From Bemisia tabaci (lineage: Eukaryota; Arthropoda; Insecta; Hemiptera; Aleyrodidae): a DNA stretch of 64,000 nucleotides. Below the pieces are notes generated by a model. The model had not been told where the DNA came from. It saw only the letters and a program-made list of their open reading frames with translations, and searched no databases. The translations under genes were made by a program, and so were the position numbers. The DNA is taken from the NCBI RefSeq assembly GCF_918797505.1, contig NC_092801.1, forward strand, positions 16,492,001-16,556,000, in the 5' to 3' direction. Of this stretch, positions 58,317-64,000 are shown piece by piece (position 1 is the first letter of the stretch; each line of letters opens with the position of its first letter).

Positions 58317-58950
58317 GCGAAGAGAGCATAGTGAGTGTCAAATTTTCGGAAACGATTTTCCTTCAAAATCCGTCTAATCCCTTTTAGACGAAATCACTGA
58401 AATAGATAAAACAGCAAAATTCGTCATAATTATATGTATAAAAAAACGAGACGTACGAGAAAGCCGTTAGTGCACAAAAAAATGACGTAGTTTCAGGCAA
58501 GACACCAGTAAGTGGCATTCTTCCTCCAGAGAGCCAATGAAAACAGTGCTTCCAAGTAAACTGCCGCCCTCTTCTGCGAATTTCTAACCTGAAAATGTGT
58601 TTGTTGTGTGTCCAAAACGCAACCGCGAAAGCATGCAGAAAATACACTTACGGCTGTCTTTGCCTAACAGTAACCTAGCATGAAAATGAAAAATACCCTT
58701 TTCATGTAATCGAAATGAAATCAGTCGATTTTTAATCATCCATACGATCTCTAGGAGTCTTTCGGACGATTAGTGCATTTTGACGAAGAACGGAGGCTTC
58801 TTTTAACAAAGTGTTCCGGTCAGAAGCTTTTGAGCACGTTTTCTCAAAACTTCATTCTTGCACTTACTGCTCTCTTCGCTATCACGGCAGTGTTGCACGT
58901 TGTTTCATTTTAAACGAAAAAGGGCGGGAAACGGGGAAACGCGCCCCGTG

Positions 58951-59070
58951 GCGTACGCGCAATGCGTGAAGTATCCTCGCAGTCTTGCAGGCATTAACAG
59001 CGCGCGCCGCGCTGCCGTGGAGAACGCGCAATGCGTGAAGTATTCATGCAGTCTTGCAGGCGCTAACATG
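58951..59070. repeat. Two-unit 69-bp GC-rich tandem repeat
   Basis: ACGCGCAATGCGTGAAGTAT at 58955 recurs at 59024, followed in both by a GCAGTCTTGCAGGC block and TAACA. Outside, ATCACGGCAG occurs at about 58879 and 59128 in direct orientation. Confidence 0.75.
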
Positions 59071-59499
59071 CCTTCCGCACCGACTGCATCGTTTACCACG
59101 ATCATTCGAATCTTCGAACTCTTCGATATCACGGCAGCACTGACGAGGGGAAATGACGCGTAGAATACAATGCGCACATTATAAACGCGAACATGTATTT
59201 CGGAAACCGAGAAATACGCAGTTCAAGGAGCGCAACTTTTCCGCAAAAAATGCAAAATGACTTCAAATTCAGTTTTATTTGCATTCCGCATCGAGAAATT
59301 TACTCGAATGTATTATTGAAACGTATTTACATAGTTTTACGGCTAATCGTGTGCTCTTTTCGAGAAAAATCATGGTAGTAAGTTTGGCAGCAAGTGCGGT
59401 TGGTGATAATCAGGCGATAACCGTCAAAAGTTGGCAATGACCCTCCTTCCATCCTCAAAAAAAGCGCCGCCATTTTTGGGCCCTAAGTCCCTCCATGTA

Positions 59500-59942
59500 G
59501 AGTACCTGTATTCAGGAGAGTATTGCCATCTCTGTGCCGCTCTCTGATTGGTTCATCAGTTTTAGGTTATCATGGAGATCCAAAGTTGGGCCAATGTTCA
59601 CAAACCCGACCCAGAGGAATACGTATTATCGGCTGAGAAATGAATTATAATCACACTCAAAGGTTAATTTTCGGCAAAAATATCCATTGAAGGTCGATCC
59701 AAACTCATTTCAGAAGTTGATTATAAAAATTTATCAGCACATCCAAAATCACGTCTAGAACTTTGTAGAACTTTGTCGCCATCTTGTTTCTTTACATTGG
59801 GCAAAACTAGGAGCGGAGGGGCTGGAGTTCGTTTACATTGGACCAACTCTGGGGCTCCATGATTGTCGACCAATCAGAGAGCGGCAAACTTTTTCCGTAG
59901 TAAAAGGATTGAGATGGCAATACTTTCTCGTATACAGGTACC
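59500..59942. mobile_element. Foldback element with AGTACCTGTAT ends
   Basis: The left arm (about 59500-59620) and right arm (about 59825-59942) are inverted relatives: GAGTATTGCCATCTC against GAGATGGCAATACTT, and CCGCTCTCTGATTGGT against ACCAATCAGAGAGCGG. Each arm therefore carries a CCAAT box. The element is about 443 bp with no coding capacity. Confidence 0.8.
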
Positions 59943-60380
59943 TACTCGAGGTTCGAGTATCTTTTTAGGGAGAGTATGGACAACTCGAAAATTTGGAGGT
60001 TAGGTTTGATAAGGTCATGTACCTCTTGGTGCCCCACCCAAAAGGGAGCCAACCTATGAACTCGAATCATCCAGTGATCCTAATTTTCACATTTAAACTA
60101 TTTACATTGATCAAAAATTATAAAAACACGTGTAAAACTTTGATTTCGCTCACATTTTCTCAGTTTCAAAGTTTTAATCATTAAAGACGCTTGTCTATAA
60201 TGCGCTGTCGGCCGCATTGAGTGATCCTTCAAATGCATAGGTTGACAGTGGCACTTTTCTAGTGAGTTTCGTTTTTCACGTTGTCGCCCTTTTGGACCCT
60301 AAGAGCTACATAAATCGAGCTTTCAATACTCTCCATATAAAGGTACTCTACAGCTCTACTCTAGGTACACACGACAGAAC

Positions 60381-60645
60381 CGCACTGGAAGAAGAAAAAA
60401 AAAAAAAAAAAAAAAAAACCATACATTGGATCCAGAGTCCAGACTCTTAAAAACATCGACAAGGAAAAGTACTCTTGAATCAATTAGAATCTAGCTTAAA
60501 TCAAGAACCAAGCCTCTTAAATTAAGCGGATTTCGTTTTGATTCAAGCAAAAATCCGATTGAATCAAGAGTATTTTTTCTTGTCAGTGTTTTCAAGAGTC
60601 TGGACTCTAGATCCAATGTGTTTTTTTTTTTTTTTTTCCAGTGCG
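60381..60645. mobile_element. 265-bp MITE with CGCACTGGAA ends and A/T-tract arms
   Basis: The perfect terminal CGCACTGGAA / TTCCAGTGCG is followed at the left by an A24 run and mirrored at the right by a T run. Pairing continues through CATTGGATCCAGAGTCCAGA and into AGTACTCTTGAATCAATT. The A/T runs are part of the inverted repeat, not a retroposon tail. Confidence 0.9.
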
Positions 60646-60659
60646 ATGTAATTTTTTTT

Positions 60660-61140
60660 TTTCGGAAGTGTCAACATGGCGTCCACGGTGTCACCGCGAT
60701 GTTCTCTCCGTGTCTCCGTGACATCAGCAATCAACACGCTCCATCGCGACGTTGCGAAGTAGCGGTCATCGGCGCAAGAAGCCCCCGAATGCGTCATAGG
60801 CCCCGATGGCAACGACCATTAGGTCAGCGAGTCACGGAGCCCGAAATCCTAATCGCCGCGCCGCGCGGGCTGGTAATTAGTCGCCGATGTCCGATGCGTG
60901 CCGCGTTTTTTAAGACGCGGTCGAGCACTCGAGCGGTGCGAATCGGGGGTCAAGATGGAGTTCAGAGTGCCCTCCAATGTTCGGGGCTTGTGGCCGGTGT
61001 GCTCCGCGCTCAAGGGCAGGTCCCGAAAAACCCAGAGGGGCCTCCGAATCTTGCACTCTGAGTTGGAGTGTTCCAGAGATGGTGCCTCGACTGTCCACTA
61101 CTGCAGGTTGTGCGAATCAACCGAGGCCGAGAACGTCTGA
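60660..61140. other. GC- and CpG-rich island of unknown role
   Basis: An abrupt rise in G+C and CpG next to the MITE at 60381-60645. Frames of 80-147 codons are open on both strands, as expected of GC-rich sequence, and none resembles a known family. It could be a promoter/5' exon or part of a large element. Confidence 0.45.
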
Positions 61141-61206
61141 CCCGTAGCTTCGCGAATCACCTTCATTTCGATTTATAGGTCTGGATACACGATTCAATTC
61201 CGAACC

Positions 61207-61713
61207 AATGGAGGTGTTGCATGTGTGAGGGATTTGCGATTTGACCATTGATTCTCATGTAAAAGTTCGCGAGAAACACGATGGTGCCACTGGTTTTCTC
61301 TGAAATCAACTCCTAAGCTCAAAAAAAGCTCTCAAGTTGAGGCCAAAATGGAGGGGATATCCCACGCTATCCTGAGAGTCCACCTCTACATCAAGACAAT
61401 CTCTCCATGCGAAGATAGGGAGCAAATATATCCGCAGGGTTACCGTGAGTTCAGTTTTAGAGTTCCCAAATAAAGTGACAACCCTGCTAATTTATTTGCT
61501 CCCTGTCTTTGCATGGAGGCTTGTTTTGATGTAGAGGTGGACTCTGAGGGTAGGGTGGGATATCCCCTCCATTTTGGCCTCAACTTGAGAGCTTTTTTTG
61601 AGCTTGGGAGTTGATTTCAGAGAAAACTAGTCGTACCATCGTGTTTCTCGCGAACTTTTTCATAAGAATCAATGGCAAAATCGCAAATTCCTCACACATG
61701 CAACATCTCCATT
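61207..61713. mobile_element. 507-bp foldback element, AATGGAGATGTTGCAT family, copy B
   Basis: Same structure as 57812-58316: the outer ends AATGGAGGTGTTGCATGTGT and CATGCAACATCTCCATT, about 220-bp arms, and the same GGGATATCCCAC / GTGGGATATCCC blocks. The central part differs more than the arms. Confidence 0.9.
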
Positions 61714-61736
61714 GCCGTTGAGTAGTTTTCCGTTTA

Positions 61737-61800
61737 GAAAATAGTGTATGACAGGAAGTCTGCGACGTCGCAAACCGAGTTATGTGATTGCCGACTTACA
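61737..61800 (-). mobile_element. Fragment of the GACGGTGTAAGCC MITE family
   Basis: Minus-strand sequence begins ACAGTGTAAGTCGGCAATCA then CATAACTCGGTTTGCGACGT and GCAGACTTCCTGTCATACAC, joining the termini seen at 53879 to the GACAGGAAGTC block seen at 30723. It lies right against copy B of the 505-bp foldback. Confidence 0.7.
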
Positions 61801-61960
61801 CTGTTGGTTTCCCTCCCTATGCAGGAAGGTGCTCTTACGGAGAGCACAGAGATGTACAGAGATCCCTGATTGCAAAATCAAATCCAAATATTTATAGACA
61901 CCATCTATACTATAAGCTCTCAAGCCTCCTAATTTTGCGAAACTGGTAACGCTTAGTTCC

Positions 61961-62320
61961 AGCGTTCTACCGGGCCGATTTTTATGATTTTTGCGGCTAT
62001 CAACGGGCAATTGTCTCTAGATAAGCCAACTCTTTTCAGATTTTCAAAATATGGCCTAGGTTTTTTTATATTAAGTGGTAAAGTTGCGAATTCTCCCATT
62101 TAAACAATGTAAATTTATATTTTTTGTCATAGTTCGATTGAGCGTTCTACCGGGCCGATTTCTAAGTTTTTTGCGGTAATCGACGGGTAATTGGCCCTAG
62201 ATGAGCCCGCTCTATTCAGATTTTGGAAATAGGACCCAGGTTTTTTTACAATCACGTTATAAAAGTGAGTGAATTTTCAGAATGCTCCGAGACTGCTACC
62301 GCTATGCGCGGGAGGATGCG
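61961..62320. repeat. 180-bp tandem repeat, two diverged units
   Basis: AGCGTTCTACCGGGCCGATT occurs at 61961 and at 62141, exactly 180 bp apart. Following blocks also align: TTTTTGCGG..ATC.ACGGG.AATTG, CTAGAT.AGCC, TTCAGATTTT, AGGTTTTTTTA. Identity falls along the second unit. Confidence 0.8.
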
Positions 62321-62410
62321 CAGTGGTCGAGGAGGTTGCGCCGCAGTAGCTGTGTAGCCTGCGCATCAGCTCTACACTTATCTACACAAGATTCGCCCTA
62401 TCTGCCTCAG

Positions 62411-62490
62411 GTAGAGCGGTGGCCGAGTCGTCAAAGACGTCGGAAGCGTTCACTTTAAACATGGTGTGGGTTCGATCCCCGTCTTCCGAA
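62411..62490 (+). mobile_element. tRNA-like Pol III promoter relic (SINE head or tRNA pseudogene)
   Basis: An A-box match TGGCCGAGTCG at 62420-62430 and a perfect B box GGTTCGATCCC at 62469-62479, with a T-arm-like stem around the latter. The A box is of the Ser/Leu type, but the expected acceptor and anticodon stems do not pair, so this is not a working tRNA. Oddly, TCGGAAG (62440-62446) pairs with CTTCCGA (62483-62489). Confidence 0.6.
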
Positions 62491-62706
62491 ACTCTTAATT
62501 ATTACCTGATTATCAATGTTCGTTGTTTTACTGCAACATTTCATCAAGTAGTCATTCCAAAACGCGTCCTTTAGACTTCAAAAAAATAATTTTGTTTCTT
62601 TATTCATCAAAACCAAAAATTATTTCATTCTAAAAGTAAAGTATACCTTATATCGTAATTTTTTAGGGGAAAAAATAAAACTAACACCGATAGGAGGGCA
62701 AAAATA

Positions 62707-62785
62707 GGGCCGCGAAGCGGCCCATTGATGGCGCGGAGCGCCTTCAGGGGGTTGGGCCGCGTAGCGGCCAGGGGGCGTAGCCCCC
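62707..62785. repeat. Array of four mini-hairpins, each with a C(GNA)G apex
   Basis: GGGCCGCGAAGCGGCCC (62707-62723), GGCGCGGAGCGCC (62730-62742), GGCCGCGTAGCGGCC (62755-62769) and GGGGGCGTAGCCCCC (62771-62785) are all perfect stems of 5-7 bp closed by C-G over GAA, GGA, GTA and GTA. A fifth, AT-richer inverted repeat AACGACGATTCGTCGTT follows near 62801. The array sits in AT-rich sequence, about 220 bp right of the tRNA-like relic. Confidence 0.9.
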
Positions 62786-62819
62786 TAGTATTGATCTAAT
62801 CAACGACGATTCGTCGTTT

Positions 62820-63250
62820 CGACCGTGGTTTAAAATAGCCGGCTTTTTTTCTCTCTCCAGCTCCTGGTGCGTTCATAGACTCCGAGCATCATTCGATCAG
62901 TAACGGCGGCAAAAGCTCGCAATCAGCGAGCAGCCACCGGTGGCGCCGGCGAGAAGAATCCCTGACCTTGGTTGCGCAAGCTCCGTCACGGTTATCATTT
63001 ATCAGCCCGGCCGCAGCCTCCGCAGCCGAGCATATGAATGAGTGCATTCATAATAGTGCAATCAGTGCCATGTTCCACGCTGCAGCTTTCCAAGAATGTG
63101 CACACTCCGCGGTGACCCCGCTCAAGGCCGCCCGCACCCGCTGAAGGGGGGGGGGGGGGGGTGCGTTCAAAGTCGGGTTCACTCAACCCGAAATCGAGCA
63201 AAAACAATGCGGCTTGCATCTTAGTCATAGGCAAGCTGTTTTTGCGCACT
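62820..63250. other. GC-rich stretch with a G16 run, no gene recognised
   Basis: It contains CCACCGGTGGCGCCGGCG and a 16-G run at 63146-63161. The 84-codon minus frame at 62995-63249 crosses the homopolymer and has no recognisable similarity. Confidence 0.4.
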
Positions 63251-63410
63251 TACTGTATAAAATACTTCGTGACTGCAGGCTGGTCCGGAGTTCAACCGCA
63301 CTAAAAAGGAGGATGGTAAAATATGCTATAACTCTACTTGATTTTTTACACAGGCATACTACTTAGTGAAAATAACCAGTATCATAGGAATATTTATTAG
63401 AACTCTAGAT

Positions 63411-63629
63411 TTGCTCCCTATCTTTACATGGAAAGTTTGTCTTGATGTAGAGTTGGACTCTCAGGATAGCGTGGGATGTCCCCTCCATTTTGGCATCAAC
63501 TCGAGAGCTCTTTTTGAGCTTGGGGGTTGATTTCAAAGGAAACCAGTGGCACCATCGTGTTTCTCGTGAACTTTTACATTAGAACCAACAGTCAAATCGC
63601 AAATTCCTCACACATCCATCATCTCCATT
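63411..63629 (+). mobile_element. Half copy of the 505-bp foldback family, copy C
   Basis: Matches only the right arm of copies A and B: TTGCTCCCTATCTTTACATG, CCCCTCCATTTTGGCATCAA, and ACCAGTGGCACCATCGTGTT, ending ATCTCCATT. The left arm is absent, so the copy is a 5' truncation or a solo arm. Confidence 0.85.
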
Positions 63630-63951
63630 ACAGAGCGCCAGTGACGTCAGCGGCGACGAAACCGCCTCCGCGGTCGCTAGTGGTCGGTTTTAACTCATGA
63701 GCCCTGTTCACAACGCTCTTTAACCATACCCACGGCTCATGAGTCCCGCATTCAGTTGGTCCTTACTTCTGTTCGGTAGAATGTGAAATCTCGCTTTTCC
63801 ATTTCCCCAACGGGAATCGCGCCCATTTTTACATTGTTTCTTATGCAGCTTCCTAGGGCACAGGCACACCCCATCTTTCGCACTCGTCTGTAAGGCAATT
63901 TAGCAAAATTACGTCCAATTCTTTTTTTTATTATTTATTTTCCTGGAAAAG

Positions 63952-63954
<3 letters not shown>

Positions 63955-63990
<36 letters not shown>
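63955..63990. repeat. Poly-T tract at the right end
   Basis: A nearly pure T run of about 36 at the window edge, like the one at 387-421. It could be the tail of a retroposed element extending right, in minus orientation. Confidence 0.85.
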
Positions 63991-63993
<3 letters not shown>

Positions 63994-64000
63994 CGTGATC

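Larger units (their letters stand above)
55361..64000. other. TE-dense tract right of the last recognised exon
   Basis: No further coding exon is supported in 8.6 kb. The sequence alternates AT-rich spacer with GC-rich blocks (57520-57780, 58880-59100, 60660-61140, 62280-62400, 62820-63170). Contents are mostly inverted-repeat elements, listed separately. It is probably intron of the unrecognised gene, or intergenic if that gene model is wrong. Confidence 0.5.

Noticed and set aside
60618..61061. 147-codon + strand ORF
   Set aside because: It begins with a poly-Phe stretch made from the T run of a MITE and continues in a GC-rich island where open frames are expected by chance.
62411..62490. 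Functional tRNA-Leu/Ser gene (TAA in the presumed loop, perfect B box)
   Set aside because: The acceptor ends do not pair, the D stem has a mismatch and no anticodon stem forms, so it is kept only as a Pol III promoter relic.

Overview
The window looks like a piece of a hemipteran insect chromosome. It is AT-rich, its genes are split by GT-AG introns, its proteins match animal families, and its non-coding DNA is packed with short inverted-repeat (MITE-type) elements. Several of those elements resemble, from memory, repeats common in whitefly (Bemisia) sequence; that species guess is an inference and was not tested by any search.

Four transcription units can be supported. (1) On the + strand, from before the window to 25487, lies a very large type-I membrane protein gene. 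Fifteen exons join in frame (2308 codons visible). They encode four Thr/Tyr-rich repeats, a long disordered mucin-like region, an EGF domain, a SEA domain, two more EGF domains, one transmembrane helix and a tail of about 330 residues. Its start lies left of the window. (2) On the - strand, 33912-35139, is a compact two-exon gene for the mitochondrial small Tim chaperone Tim8 (100 residues). (3) On the + strand, 35458-48673, is an eleven-exon gene for glucose-6-phosphate isomerase (556 residues), complete, with all catalytic residues present. Genes 2 and 3 are head to head with 318 bp between their start codons, so they probably share a bidirectional promoter. (4) On the + strand, from about 51.2 kb, are two in-frame 5' exons of an unrecognised gene, split by a 3.8 kb intron. 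The rest of this gene was not found up to position 64000.

Layout: 1-2204 holds nested duplications and simple repeats. 2205-25487 is gene 1. 25488-33911 is gene-poor and carries several MITEs. 33912-48673 is the Tim8/Pgi pair. 48674-51200 is non-coding. 51200-64000 holds the 5' exons of gene 4 followed by a TE-dense, locally GC-rich tract. That tract has large foldback elements, a 180-bp tandem repeat, a tRNA-like Pol III promoter relic and a run of four small hairpins that all have a C(GNA)G apex. No CRISPR array, operon, phage, viral gene or intact transposase was seen. The most unusual structures are the GNA-hairpin array at 62707-62785, the palindrome-inside-a-palindrome at 6064-6301, the foldback element at 51886-52469 with a motif repeated inside its own terminal repeats, and the nested duplications at the left end.
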